The notes: generated by a model from the letters alone, not told the origin. Shown: positions 7,895 through 15,934, numbered from the stretch's first letter. The stretch: 40,992 bases of DNA from PSLL01 sp964389705 (GCA_964389705.1 CAYMEO010000011.1:1-40992); one strand, 5' to 3'. Made by a program: numbers and translations.

Positions 7895-8434
7895 ATGAAT
7901 CTACCTATAGTGAGTTCTGACCAAGGCCAAGGAGTAGGATCGCGTATTCTTATTGCTGGCATTGGAAATATTTTCTTTGGAGACGACGCATTCGGAGTTG
8001 AAGTGGCACAGCGGTTATCTAAACGCGCGCTACCCGATGGAGTAAAAGTAGTTGACTTTGGAATACGGGGTTTTGATCTTGCCTATACATTACTCGATAG
8101 TTGTGATGTAGCGATCCTTGTTGATTCAGTTTCACGTGGAGGGAAACCGGGCACACTCTATATCATTGAACCTGATCTTGCAGATGATGTAGATGAACAA
8201 GAGACGATGATAGAGACACATGGCATGAACCCTATAAAGGTGCTTCACTTAGTTCGGTCTATGGGAGGCGGCGGATTTAAGCGAATTCTTCTTGTAGGGT
8301 GTGAACCTGCAACTTTCGGCTCAGAAGAAGGACAGATGGGACTCAGTGAACCCGTGCAGGCTGCTGTAGATGAGGCTGTCAGCCTAATTGAGTCGCTAGT
8401 GACAGACTTCTTTAACAAAGGTCATAGTACATAA
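7895..8434 (+). CDS. Hydrogenase maturation endopeptidase (HyaD/HybD family)
   Basis: A 179-residue nickel-dependent protease that cuts the C-terminal peptide from the large subunit after nickel insertion, locking the active site. Visible motifs: GIGNIFFGDDAFGVEVAQRL near the start, AILVDSV in the middle and ETHGMNPIKVLHL. These supply the three expected metal ligands (acidic, Asp, His). The first acidic ligand is Asp where E. coli HybD has Glu. Shine-Dalgarno GGGAGGG lies just upstream in the 12-nt gap after the 456-residue gene. Its substrate is almost certainly HhyL, which retains a 22-residue extension. Confidence 0.93.
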   Translation: MNLPIVSSDQGQGVGSRILIAGIGNIFFGDDAFGVEVAQRLSKRALPDGVKVVDFGIRGFDLAYTLLDSCDVAILVDSVSRGGKPGTLYIIEPDLADDVDEQETMIETHGMNPIKVLHLVRSMGGGGFKRILLVGCEPATFGSEEGQMGLSEPVQAAVDEAVSLIESLVTDFFNKGHST

Positions 8435-8472
8435 ATACCAAATAACTAGATTTTGAAAGGAGGAGGAAATAT

Positions 8473-8739
8473 ATGGAACGTAACGATGTAAGTACATTGT
8501 TTCTAGCCGGGGGGTTGTCTCTCATAGCTATGGGTATAGGGTTGATCATGGCACATCCAGACCTTCGTCGGTCTTTGATACCACTAGTGGCAACTCTTCC
8601 GGGCCTAATTCCTGGCATAGAAAGAGAGAAATTAGAGGAATTGGGAAAATTAACAGATGGAGGGACGCCCCCTTTAAAGATGGTGATAGATCTGCTGCTC
8701 CCTGACATTGAGCGCTATTTGAAGGCCAGGGCAATGTGA
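8473..8739 (+). CDS. Small membrane-anchored hydrogenase-associated protein
   Basis: An 88-residue protein with a strong Shine-Dalgarno (AAAGGAGGAGG) upstream of the ATG. Residues about 8-26 (TLFLAGGLSLIAMGIGLIM) form one clear transmembrane segment. A second, weaker hydrophobic stretch lies at about 36-48 (LIPLVATLPGLIPG), followed by a charged soluble tail ending LLPDIERYLKARAM. The ending resembles that of the tiny DUF6893 proteins found with actinobacterial hydrogenases, though this one is about twice as long; that similarity is from memory and tentative. It could tether the soluble hydrogenase to the membrane. It lies 38 nt after the maturation protease gene. Confidence 0.7.
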   Translation: MERNDVSTLFLAGGLSLIAMGIGLIMAHPDLRRSLIPLVATLPGLIPGIEREKLEELGKLTDGGTPPLKMVIDLLLPDIERYLKARAM

Positions 8740-8853
8740 TGGTACTCATAAATAGGTGTGAGAAGGAGATGGGCTAGGGTATTTTATATGCCGGATTATT
8801 TGGGTTTGACGTAAATTTTTGTATAAACGGCACGGGAAAGAGAAGAGATAATC

Positions 8854-9276
8854 ATGCATGAGATGGGACTTGCTGAGGGGATTTTAGACGTAGTTCTGGA
8901 TGTGGCGGGGGGGCAAAAAGTTAGACGAATTCGTCTACAGGTTGGAAAATTACATATGGTTGTGCCAGATAGCCTTGAGTTCTCTTTTCAACTAGTATCT
9001 GATGGCACACCCGCGGCAGAGGCTATACTGGAGATAGAGGAAGTTCCTGCCCGTTTTATTTGTAGAAAATGCGGGGTTGAGAGTGAGCTCAATCATCCCC
9101 CATTTATCTGTTCCCAGTGCGGCGCTCCTGATGTTGAGGTTAAAACGGGTGATCAAATGCTAGTGGATGAAGTGGAACTTGAAAATGGAACCAAAATCAG
9201 GCGGATTGCAGTGGACTCTAATGAGATTCTCGAAGGGCATCTAAAAGAGCATCACTCAGATAACCAAGATTGCTGA
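8854..9276 (+). CDS. hypA: Hydrogenase nickel incorporation protein HypA
   Basis: Nickel metallochaperone that delivers Ni2+ to the hydrogenase large subunit. It starts MHEM, with the nickel-binding His2. The zinc ribbon is C70-x2-C73 and C86-x2-C89. The usual HypA of about 113 residues would end near DEVELE (residue 110); this one has about 30 extra residues ending EGHLKEHHSDNQDC, with three histidines. Normally HypA works with the GTPase HypB, which is not encoded anywhere in this window. The preceding 114-bp gap holds no gene. Confidence 0.93.
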   Translation: MHEMGLAEGILDVVLDVAGGQKVRRIRLQVGKLHMVVPDSLEFSFQLVSDGTPAAEAILEIEEVPARFICRKCGVESELNHPPFICSQCGAPDVEVKTGDQMLVDEVELENGTKIRRIAVDSNEILEGHLKEHHSDNQDC

Positions 9277-9355
9277 GGGCCCTGTGAGAGATCCAGTCAC
9301 TAGTTTATTCGCTCTTAGATATCTATGGCTAATTTGACTATGGGGGAATGGAATT

Positions 9356-9916
9356 ATGGCTATTCGATATAGGTTTAATGCCAACGAAAGTAGGTTTACA
9401 GTACAGGCATTTGCTGGTGGGGTGCTTTCGGCCTTTGCTCATAACCCCATAATCGCAATCCGCGATTTCACGGGCGAGGTGAAATTCAACCCTGACACCC
9501 CTGAGACGGCTTCGCTCTGTGTCACCATTAAGGCAAATTCACTCGAGGTGGCTGACAATGTCAGTGAAAAGGATCGTCAAGATATTGAGGATAAGATGCG
9601 CAATGAGGTGCTCGAGGTTTCAACTTACCCGAATATTGTTTTTAAAAGCACCGATGTCTCGATTACCAGGATTGCAGAGAACTGGTATCGGGTTGATATA
9701 AAAGGTGACCTGTCCCTGCATGGTGTCACCAAGAGCGAGGCGATAGATGCGCAGGTAAGGGTATTTGGAGACACACTGCGTGCAAACGGAGGGTTCACAC
9801 TGAGGCAAAGCGACTATCGGATCAGGCAGGTTACTGCCGTCGGGGGCGCAATCAAGCTAAAGGATGAACTGAAATTCTCATTCGATATTGTTGCTCAACG
9901 GGATGGGCAGCAATGA
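9356..9916 (+). CDS. YceI-family lipocalin-like protein without signal peptide
   Basis: A 186-residue protein with the YceI beta-barrel pattern: IRYRFNANESRFTVQAFAGG, FAHNPIIAIRDFTGEVKF, the central STYPNIVFKSTDV and GDLSLHGVTK. YceI proteins bind polyisoprenoid chains (prenyl phosphates, quinones) in a lipocalin-like cavity. Many have a Sec signal, but this one begins MAIRYRF with none, so it should stay in the cytoplasm. It lies between hypA and hypF, inside the hydrogenase maturation operon, which suggests a link to H2 oxidation such as handling of the quinone acceptor. That role is inference. The family call is firm. Confidence 0.88.
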   Translation: MAIRYRFNANESRFTVQAFAGGVLSAFAHNPIIAIRDFTGEVKFNPDTPETASLCVTIKANSLEVADNVSEKDRQDIEDKMRNEVLEVSTYPNIVFKSTDVSITRIAENWYRVDIKGDLSLHGVTKSEAIDAQVRVFGDTLRANGGFTLRQSDYRIRQVTAVGGAIKLKDELKFSFDIVAQRDGQQ

Positions 9917-10023
9917 ATCTTGTGCAGTTAATTTCTTTATCCGGGCTAGCGTATTTAGTTGGGAGTATGAAAGAGGCGAAGTCTAAAGGATATGCAAGAT
10001 GTATACAGGCTAAAAGGGGATAA
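9913..10023 (+). CDS. Possible 36-residue hydrophobic microprotein
   Basis: A short open frame starts ATG at 9913, sharing ATGA with the stop of the yceI-family gene, and stops at 10023 inside hypF. The product begins MNLVQLISLSGLAYLVGSM, a plausible single membrane helix, then a basic tail. There is no good Shine-Dalgarno, so it would need coupling to the upstream gene. It may simply be chance, since the stretch also forms the hypF leader. Confidence 0.22.
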   Translation: MNLVQLISLSGLAYLVGSMKEAKSKGYARCIQAKRG

Positions 10024-12328
10024 GCGCCTTAAGGTTATAGTCCGTGGTGCGGTTCAAGGGGTTGGATTTAGACCCTTTATATACCGTTTGGCCACACAGC
10101 TTCGGCTTCATGGTTGGGTCTTAAATTCATCTCAGGGGGTGTTTATTGAGGTTGAGGGTATGGAAGAAAGCCTAAATACATTCTTACTCTGTTTGAATAG
10201 AGAGAAGCCAAAGAGGGCGATTATACATAGTCTGGAGTTCTCCTTTCTCGATCCCATCGGTTATGAGGGGTTTGATATAAAGGAAAGCGAAGAAGACAGG
10301 GAGAAAACGACCCTCGTTCTCCCCGATATATCTACTTGTCATGAATGCCTAGAGGAGATATTTGATTCTACCGATCGGCGGTTTCTCTATCCTTTTACAA
10401 ACTGCACAAACTGTGGCCCTAGGTTTACACTGATTGAGGCGATTCCATATGATAGGCCAAATACATCAATGAGAATATTTAAGATGTGTCCGGATTGCGA
10501 ATATGAGTATAAGAAGCCTTTGGATAGAAGGTTTCATGCCCAGCCGAATGCCTGTTCTGTATGTGGTCCAGCCATTGAGCTTTGGAATCTAGAAGGAAGG
10601 ATTATCTCTAGAGGACAGGATGCGCTATTTGATGCGGCTCGATCGGTGAAATCCGGTAGAATCTTGGCTCTGAAGGGATTGGGTGGATTTCATCTTATTG
10701 TGGATGCTGGAAATGAGGAGGCGGTATCTAGGCTTCGTGAGAGAAAAAGTCGAGAGGAAAAACCGTTTGCAGTCATGTTTCCATCTCTGGATTTAGTAAA
10801 GAGTTGTTGTGAGGTTTCTTTATTTGAGGAGCGCCTTCTTTTATCATCAGAAAGCCCAATTGTTCTCCTTAAGAAGGGAGAGGTACATTTCAATCTGTCT
10901 CCGTGTCTTCTGTCTCCAAACGTGGCTCCTAATAATCCTTACTTGGGCGTTATGTTGCCTTATACCCCTCTTCACCATATATTGATCCGTGAGATTGGCT
11001 TTCCTGTTGTGGCTACGAGCGGAAATCTCAAGGATGAGCCTATTGTAACAGATGAGAAAGAAGCCTTGATCCGCCTTCGGGGCATTGCTGATCTCTTTTT
11101 AGTTCATAATCGCCCTATTGTAAGACATGTAGACGATTCAGTTGTACGGATAGTACTGGGAAAAGAGATGGTTATTAGGCGTGCGCGCGGATATGCTCCC
11201 CTTCCCATTCGTCGTAATATAACTCAGCCAATGCCTAGGATTCTGGCCGTGGGGGCACACCTAAAAAATACTGTGGCGATCTCTATAAATGACCAAGTAT
11301 TTATAAGCCAGCACATAGGGGACCTTGAAACACATGAGGCTTATAAAGCATTTCAAAGGGTTATAGAGGATTTCAAGAAGATATACGAATTTAAACCCGA
11401 TATAGTTGCGTGTGATATGCACCCCGGCTATATCTCTACGAATTATGCTAAAGGTCTGGGTCTACCCGTAATAGAGGTTCAGCACCATCATGCACATGTT
11501 GCCGCCTGTATGTCAGAAAATGAATTAAATGAAACTGTCTTAGGAATCTCGTGGGATGGAACGGGATACGGCACGGATGGAACGATTTGGGGAGGCGAGT
11601 TCCTTTTGTCGGGTTATGTGTCTTTTAATCGGGTTTGTCACTTTAGGACATTCAGGATTCCGGGTGGAGAAAGTGCCATTCGCGAGCCGAGGAGAACGGC
11701 TTTAGGGATTCTTTATGAGGTCTTTGGTGAGGGATTTATGAAGGAGGATATTCCACTTCTCCAATCATTTAGTGAAGAGGAGATTAGGGTTTTGTTTCAG
11801 ATGTTGAGAAAGGGTATAAATTCTCCTCTTACCTCAAGCGTTGGCCGTATCTTTGATGCTGTTGCTGCTTTGATTGGTCTAAGGCAGAAGGTGAGCTTTG
11901 AGGGGCAGGCGGCTATGGAGCTTGAGTATGCTATAAGAAGTGGAATCGAGTCCTCTTATCCTTTCGATATTACGGAAAAGGAGGAATTCCATCCTCATAT
12001 GTCTCCGTGTTGTATAGTAGATTGGGCTCCTATGGTTTTGGCTATTCTAGAGGATGTCCAAGATGGAAGAGACATAGGATATATATCAACAAGGTTTCAC
12101 AATACATTATCTGAGATAATAATAGATATATCTAGCCTTTTGGGTATTGAGAAGGTAGTTCTAACAGGCGGTGTATTTCAGAATAGGTATTTAACCGAGC
12201 GCACGTATAAGAGGCTTAAAGAAGAGGGGTTTAAACCGTATATACATCAGAGGGTGCCTCCAAATGATGGGGGTATATCGTTTGGTCAAGTGGTGGTGGC
12301 TGCTGCACGCCTTGTGGAGGTGGATTGA
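9992..12328 (+). CDS. hypF: Carbamoyltransferase HypF
   Basis: Makes the cyanide ligands of the NiFe site by converting carbamoyl phosphate and ATP into a carbamoyl group placed on HypE. The 778 residues show the full domain order: acylphosphatase-like (RGAVQGVGFRPF, 18-29), double zinc finger (Cys pairs 116/119, 138/141, 166/169, 188/191), a YrdC-like domain (about 205-390) and a Kae1-like carbamoyl-transfer domain with the metal motif VQHHHAHVAACM near 495 and GISWDGTGYGTDGTIWGGEF after it. Length matches the family (about 750-780). An AAAGGA lies just upstream of the ATG. The gene is complete. Confidence 0.96.
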   Translation: MQDVYRLKGDKRLKVIVRGAVQGVGFRPFIYRLATQLRLHGWVLNSSQGVFIEVEGMEESLNTFLLCLNREKPKRAIIHSLEFSFLDPIGYEGFDIKESEEDREKTTLVLPDISTCHECLEEIFDSTDRRFLYPFTNCTNCGPRFTLIEAIPYDRPNTSMRIFKMCPDCEYEYKKPLDRRFHAQPNACSVCGPAIELWNLEGRIISRGQDALFDAARSVKSGRILALKGLGGFHLIVDAGNEEAVSRLRERKSREEKPFAVMFPSLDLVKSCCEVSLFEERLLLSSESPIVLLKKGEVHFNLSPCLLSPNVAPNNPYLGVMLPYTPLHHILIREIGFPVVATSGNLKDEPIVTDEKEALIRLRGIADLFLVHNRPIVRHVDDSVVRIVLGKEMVIRRARGYAPLPIRRNITQPMPRILAVGAHLKNTVAISINDQVFISQHIGDLETHEAYKAFQRVIEDFKKIYEFKPDIVACDMHPGYISTNYAKGLGLPVIEVQHHHAHVAACMSENELNETVLGISWDGTGYGTDGTIWGGEFLLSGYVSFNRVCHFRTFRIPGGESAIREPRRTALGILYEVFGEGFMKEDIPLLQSFSEEEIRVLFQMLRKGINSPLTSSVGRIFDAVAALIGLRQKVSFEGQAAMELEYAIRSGIESSYPFDITEKEEFHPHMSPCCIVDWAPMVLAILEDVQDGRDIGYISTRFHNTLSEIIIDISSLLGIEKVVLTGGVFQNRYLTERTYKRLKEEGFKPYIHQRVPPNDGGISFGQVVVAAARLVEVD

Positions 12329-12352
12329 AAATAATGAGGTTACTTAGAGATG

Positions 12353-12388
12353 CAGAGAGAAGGTTATTCTAATATTAAAAACTCTCTG
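12353..12388 (+). other. Inverted repeat before the hypC ribosome-binding site
   Basis: CAGAGAG (12353-12359) and CTCTCTG (12382-12388) can pair around a 22-nt loop just upstream of the strong hypC Shine-Dalgarno (AAGGAGGTG). It could modulate hypC translation but may be fortuitous. Confidence 0.25.
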
Positions 12389-12407
12389 AAAAGAAGGAGG
12401 TGTAAAA

Positions 12408-12665
12408 ATGTGTTTGGCTATTCCTGGAAGGGTAACTGAAATTTTCTATGAAAACGGTCTAAAGATGGGCAAGGTTGACTTTGACGGTGTCGTAAGAAAG
12501 GCATGTTTTGAGTACGTCCCTGATATACAGGTTGGAGACTATGCCCTTGTTCATGTAGGATTTGCCCTAAGTAGGGTAGATGAAGAAGAGGCAAAGAAGG
12601 TTTTTGAGTTTCTTGATGAGATGAATGAACTTGGAGAGATTCGAACGCCACAAGAAGACAATTAA
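12408..12665 (+). CDS. hypC: Hydrogenase assembly chaperone HypC
   Basis: Scaffold chaperone that, with HypD, holds the Fe(CN)2CO unit and passes it to the large subunit. The 85 residues begin MCLAIPGRV with the essential Cys2, and His49 (ALVHVGFAL) is the conserved second functional residue. An excellent Shine-Dalgarno, AAGGAGGTG, precedes the start. Length is normal for the family. It lies between hypF and hypD, as in many hyp clusters. Confidence 0.96.
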   Translation: MCLAIPGRVTEIFYENGLKMGKVDFDGVVRKACFEYVPDIQVGDYALVHVGFALSRVDEEEAKKVFEFLDEMNELGEIRTPQEDN

Positions 12666-12738
12666 TTGACCACGAATTTACATAGATAAATACGAGTAAG
12701 TTAGGTCTTTTATCTGTGTTAAATTCGCCTTCATTTGT
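12664..12738. repeat. Imperfect inverted intergenic repeat (CACGAATT type)
   Basis: Between hypC and hypD, CCACGAATTTACATAGATAA is followed in inverted form by TTATCTGTGTTAAATTCG and a final TTTGTGG. The arms match with a few changes and enclose about 20 nt. It belongs with the similar CACAGA-type elements elsewhere in the window and looks like a decayed short mobile or palindromic repeat. Confidence 0.55.
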
Positions 12739-12759
12739 GGCTAATTAAAGGAGACTTAA

Positions 12760-13878
12760 ATGAAATTCCTAGATGAATATAGAGATGAAGAGATGGTGTC
12801 ACGGATGGTGGATAAAATCCACCGTTTGGTAAAGCATCCCTGGGTTATAATGGAGGTCTGTGGTGGACAGACCCACACCATAGTTAAATATGGAATAGAT
12901 GAACTTCTTCCCAAAGGGGTTACACTGGTTCATGGTCCTGGATGCCCGGTCTGTGTTACACCCCTTGAGATGATTGACAAGGCCCTGGAGATTGCCTCAC
13001 GGCCAGATGTAATCTTCACCTCATTTGGGGATATGCTTCGAGTTCCCGGTTCAAGGAGAGACCTTTTTGCGGTTAAATCACAGGGCGGGGATGTAAGGAT
13101 TGTCTATTCCCCACTTGATGCCCTCAAGATTGCGCAGAATAATCCCAGCAAAAAGGTGGTTTTTTTTGCCGTGGGTTTTGAGACTACTGCTCCTGCAAAT
13201 GCAATGGCTGTGTGGCAGGCACATAGATTAGGTATAAAAAACTTCTCCATACTGGTCTCTCATGTTCTAGTCCCTCCTTCTATGGCTTCCATTTTGCAAT
13301 CGCCATATAACCGCGTACAGGGATTCCTTGCCGCTGGTCATGTCTGTACAGTAATGGGATGGAGGGAATATGAGCCTATAGCCGCACGTTATAAGGTTCC
13401 AATTGTCGTCACTGGGTTTGAACCTTTGGACATACTCGAAGGGGTTTACATGACTCTAAAGCAGTTAGAAGAGGGAAGGGCTGAGGTTGAAAACCAGTAT
13501 GTAAGGGCCGTAAGGCGGGAGGGAAACATACCGGCGCAGAAATTAATACTCAGCGTCTTTGAGGTTTCAGATAGAAAGTGGAGGGGAATAGGCATAATTC
13601 CGAAGAGCGGTTATAAACTCAAGTATGAATTTAGGGAACACGATGCCGAAAGGATCTTTGACGTTGATTCTATAGAGGCTGAGGAGTCTTCAATGTGTAT
13701 CAGCGGTCAGGTTCTAAAGGGTCTCAAAAAGCCGCATGAGTGTCTGGCATTTGGGAAGCAGTGTACGCCTGAGCATCCGCTTGGTGCAACGATGGTATCT
13801 TCAGAAGGGGCATGTGCCGCTTATTACAATTACGGTAGATACTTAAATCTAGCGGATCTTGCTTCTCATGGAAGGTAA
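12760..13878 (+). CDS. hypD: Hydrogenase formation protein HypD
   Basis: Iron-sulfur scaffold on which the Fe(CN)2CO fragment is assembled together with HypC (372 aa). Visible motifs: MEVCGGQTHT with Cys34, GPGCPVCVTP with Cys62 and Cys65, the FEPLDILEGVY loop, and the C-terminal CISGQVLKG, CLAFGKQCTPEHPLGA cysteine set that binds the [4Fe-4S] cluster. An AAAGGAGA Shine-Dalgarno precedes the ATG. Length is typical. It follows the short repeat after hypC. Confidence 0.97.
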   Translation: MKFLDEYRDEEMVSRMVDKIHRLVKHPWVIMEVCGGQTHTIVKYGIDELLPKGVTLVHGPGCPVCVTPLEMIDKALEIASRPDVIFTSFGDMLRVPGSRRDLFAVKSQGGDVRIVYSPLDALKIAQNNPSKKVVFFAVGFETTAPANAMAVWQAHRLGIKNFSILVSHVLVPPSMASILQSPYNRVQGFLAAGHVCTVMGWREYEPIAARYKVPIVVTGFEPLDILEGVYMTLKQLEEGRAEVENQYVRAVRREGNIPAQKLILSVFEVSDRKWRGIGIIPKSGYKLKYEFREHDAERIFDVDSIEAEESSMCISGQVLKGLKKPHECLAFGKQCTPEHPLGATMVSSEGACAAYYNYGRYLNLADLASHGR

Positions 13879-13889
13879 GCAGAGTTAAA

Positions 13890-13976
13890 AAAACCCGATC
13901 ATACAGAGATTACACGGAGGTCATGTAGAATCCTGAATCTCTTGGCTCTCCATGTGTTCTGTGTTTTCCGGGGTTG
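13890..13976. repeat. Imperfect inverted intergenic repeat (CACAGA type)
   Basis: After hypD, an AACCCGATCATACAGAGATT arm continues into ACACGGAG, and is answered by CTCCATGTGTTCTGTGTTTT and CCGGGGTT in opposite orientation. This is a degraded palindromic element of the same style as those at 12664-12738 and 22461-22536. It is not a good terminator because no T run follows. Confidence 0.5.
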
Positions 13977-14029
13977 ATTTATTTTAGGTTAAAATATAAC
14001 TGGAAACTGTATAATAGGTGGTGAGTAGA

Positions 14030-14611
14030 ATGAAAGAAACAATAATGCGCAAATGTCGGGAGAGCATAGATCAAAAAGAAAAGTTCTTTGAAGAAAACGC
14101 TGATAAAATCGTACAGGTCGCTAAAGACATGGCAAAGGCGTTCAATAGTGGTCACAAACTTCTCGTAATGGGAAATGGAGGGAGTGCATGCGATGCCCTG
14201 CATGTTGCCGTAGAGTTTCTTCATCCGATTATAGAGAAGCGTCGCCCACTGCCTGCAATTGCACTGAACACCGATGTTGCTACTATGACTGCCATTGGCA
14301 ATGATAAGGATTTCTCAATGATTTTTCACGATCAGATTAAGCTGATTGGAAAAGAGGGTGATATAGCATTAGGGATTAGCACAAGTGGTAAATCTCCAAA
14401 TGTCTTACGTGGGCTCAAGCTTGCAAAAGAAATGGGTATGATGACAATCAGTTTTGCAGGGAAAGACGGGGGACAGATGCCCCAGGTGTCGGACTACTGC
14501 TTTATTGTGCCTAGCTACAGCATTCACCGCATTCAGGAAACTCAAGAAACGCTCCTCCATATACTCTGGGATATGGTTCACGTTGTGATGGGAGAAGAAG
14601 ACGTTATTTAA
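14030..14611 (+). CDS. SIS-domain phosphoheptose-isomerase-like protein within the hyp cluster
   Basis: A 193-residue GmhA/DiaA-type protein. The SIS phosphosugar-binding motifs are GNGGSACDA (48-56) and GISTSGKSPN (115-124). Glu62 in VEFLHP and the His in QETLLHILWDMV match the GmhA catalytic pair positions. The start at 14030 is preceded by AGGTGGTGA; two in-frame GTG codons lie just upstream. Classic GmhA converts sedoheptulose 7-phosphate to a heptose phosphate for lipopolysaccharide, but no other heptose gene is nearby. The gene sits between hypD and hypE on the same strand. I recall similar SIS genes in other actinobacterial-type hyp clusters, so a link to maturation is possible but unproven. 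Confidence 0.85.
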   Translation: MKETIMRKCRESIDQKEKFFEENADKIVQVAKDMAKAFNSGHKLLVMGNGGSACDALHVAVEFLHPIIEKRRPLPAIALNTDVATMTAIGNDKDFSMIFHDQIKLIGKEGDIALGISTSGKSPNVLRGLKLAKEMGMMTISFAGKDGGQMPQVSDYCFIVPSYSIHRIQETQETLLHILWDMVHVVMGEEDVI

Positions 14612-14667
14612 ATTGTAGAATAAATTAAGATACAAATGCACCGAGATTACAAAAGGGGAGGATTTAA

Positions 14668-15723
14668 ATGTCTGAAATACCTGAGTTTGTTCTTAGCTGT
14701 CCTTTGCCTATAACAGACTATAAAAATATACTTCTCGGTCATGGAAGTGGTGGAAAACTATCGGCAGACCTTATAAAGAAGGTATTTCTTTCCCAATTTG
14801 GGAATCCATATCTTGAGCCCCTTAATGATTCAGCCGTTCTTGATTTAAATGGGATAAGGTTTGCATTTACAACAGACTCTTATGTTGTAAACCCGATATT
14901 TTTCCCCGGAGGGGATATTGGAAGACTCGCTGTAAATGGAACTATAAATGACCTTGCCGTAAGCGGGGCAAAACCGCTCTATATGAGTGCGGCCTTTATT
15001 CTTGAAGAGGGATTTCCTATAGAGGACCTATGGAGGGTTGTTGTTTCGATGAAAGGGGCGTGTGAAGAGGCAGGTGTTTTACTCGTTACAGGCGATACAA
15101 AGGTAGTGGATAAGGGAAAGGGGGATAAGATTTTTATAAATACCTCAGGTATAGGTGTTGTTCAAAGGGGTGTCCAAATCTCTTCTAATAGGGCAAAACC
15201 GGGAGATAAGGTGATCTTGAGCGGTACCATAGGGGTTCATGGGATTGCCATTATGTCAACTAGAGAAGGGCTTGACTTTGAAACTCAGATTTTAAGCGAT
15301 ACGGCACCGCTGATATCTCTTGTTACAGATATACTGGAGGTAAGCACAAAGATAAATTGTATGAGAGATCCTACGCGTGGGGGAGTAGCAAGCACGCTAA
15401 ATGAGATTGCAACCAGCTCTAGGGTTGGGATTCGGATAGACGAGAATAAAATCCCTATAACCAGGGAGGTAAGAGGAGCCTGCGAAATGCTGGGACTCGA
15501 TCCACTTTATGTGGCAAATGAGGGAAAACTCATTGCGGTTGTAGACAAAGATGATGCCGAGCGCATAGTTGAGAAGATGAAGGCAAATCCCTTAGGTAGA
15601 GAGGCAGCGATTATTGGGGATGTTACAAGTGACCACCCCGGTATGGTTATTATGAAAACCAAGATAGGCGGCATGCGCGTGGTAGATATGCTAACAGGGG
15701 AACAGCTTCCGAGGATTTGTTAG
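14668..15723 (+). CDS. hypE: Carbamoyl dehydratase HypE
   Basis: Accepts the carbamoyl group from HypF on its C-terminal cysteine and dehydrates it with ATP to a thiocyanate, the source of CN ligands. The 351 residues end in PRIC, the conserved carbamoylated tail. PurM-like nucleotide-binding motifs are visible: LGHGSGGKLSADLI near the start, LNDSAVL, FTTDSYVVNPIFFPGGDIG, NDLAVSGAKP and MRDPTRGGVASTLNEIA. Length is typical. AGGGGAGG precedes the ATG. It is the last hyp gene; a probable terminator follows at 15905-15934. Confidence 0.97.
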   Translation: MSEIPEFVLSCPLPITDYKNILLGHGSGGKLSADLIKKVFLSQFGNPYLEPLNDSAVLDLNGIRFAFTTDSYVVNPIFFPGGDIGRLAVNGTINDLAVSGAKPLYMSAAFILEEGFPIEDLWRVVVSMKGACEEAGVLLVTGDTKVVDKGKGDKIFINTSGIGVVQRGVQISSNRAKPGDKVILSGTIGVHGIAIMSTREGLDFETQILSDTAPLISLVTDILEVSTKINCMRDPTRGGVASTLNEIATSSRVGIRIDENKIPITREVRGACEMLGLDPLYVANEGKLIAVVDKDDAERIVEKMKANPLGREAAIIGDVTSDHPGMVIMKTKIGGMRVVDMLTGEQLPRIC

Positions 15724-15904
15724 TATGCATGGATATTCTAGAAAAAATCATTGAAAGCTAGATCTGCTCTCGATATTCTATATATAGGCGTTGAATGAAA
15801 CGAGAATTAGGAGAGGTTTTTGGGGTAGGTTATCTTGTTCAATATAGAGTTACGGATTTTATACCGCCCTAGAGAATTCCTGTAATCCTAATCCGGTGAG
15901 GGTT

Positions 15905-15934
15905 AAAAAGTCGAGTAAGGCCTTCGATTTTTTT
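15905..15934 (+). terminator. Candidate weak intrinsic terminator after hypE
   Basis: AAAAAG-TCGA (15905-15914) can pair with TCGA followed by seven T residues (15924-15934), around AAGGCC. The GC part of the stem is short, so it is weak, but the position at the end of the hydrogenase operon fits. The rest of the 276-bp gap has no recognisable gene. Confidence 0.4.

Noticed and set aside
14030..14611. Plain gmhA for LPS heptose synthesis
   Set aside because: Context is entirely hydrogenase maturation and no other heptose or LPS genes are visible; kept only as an alternative.
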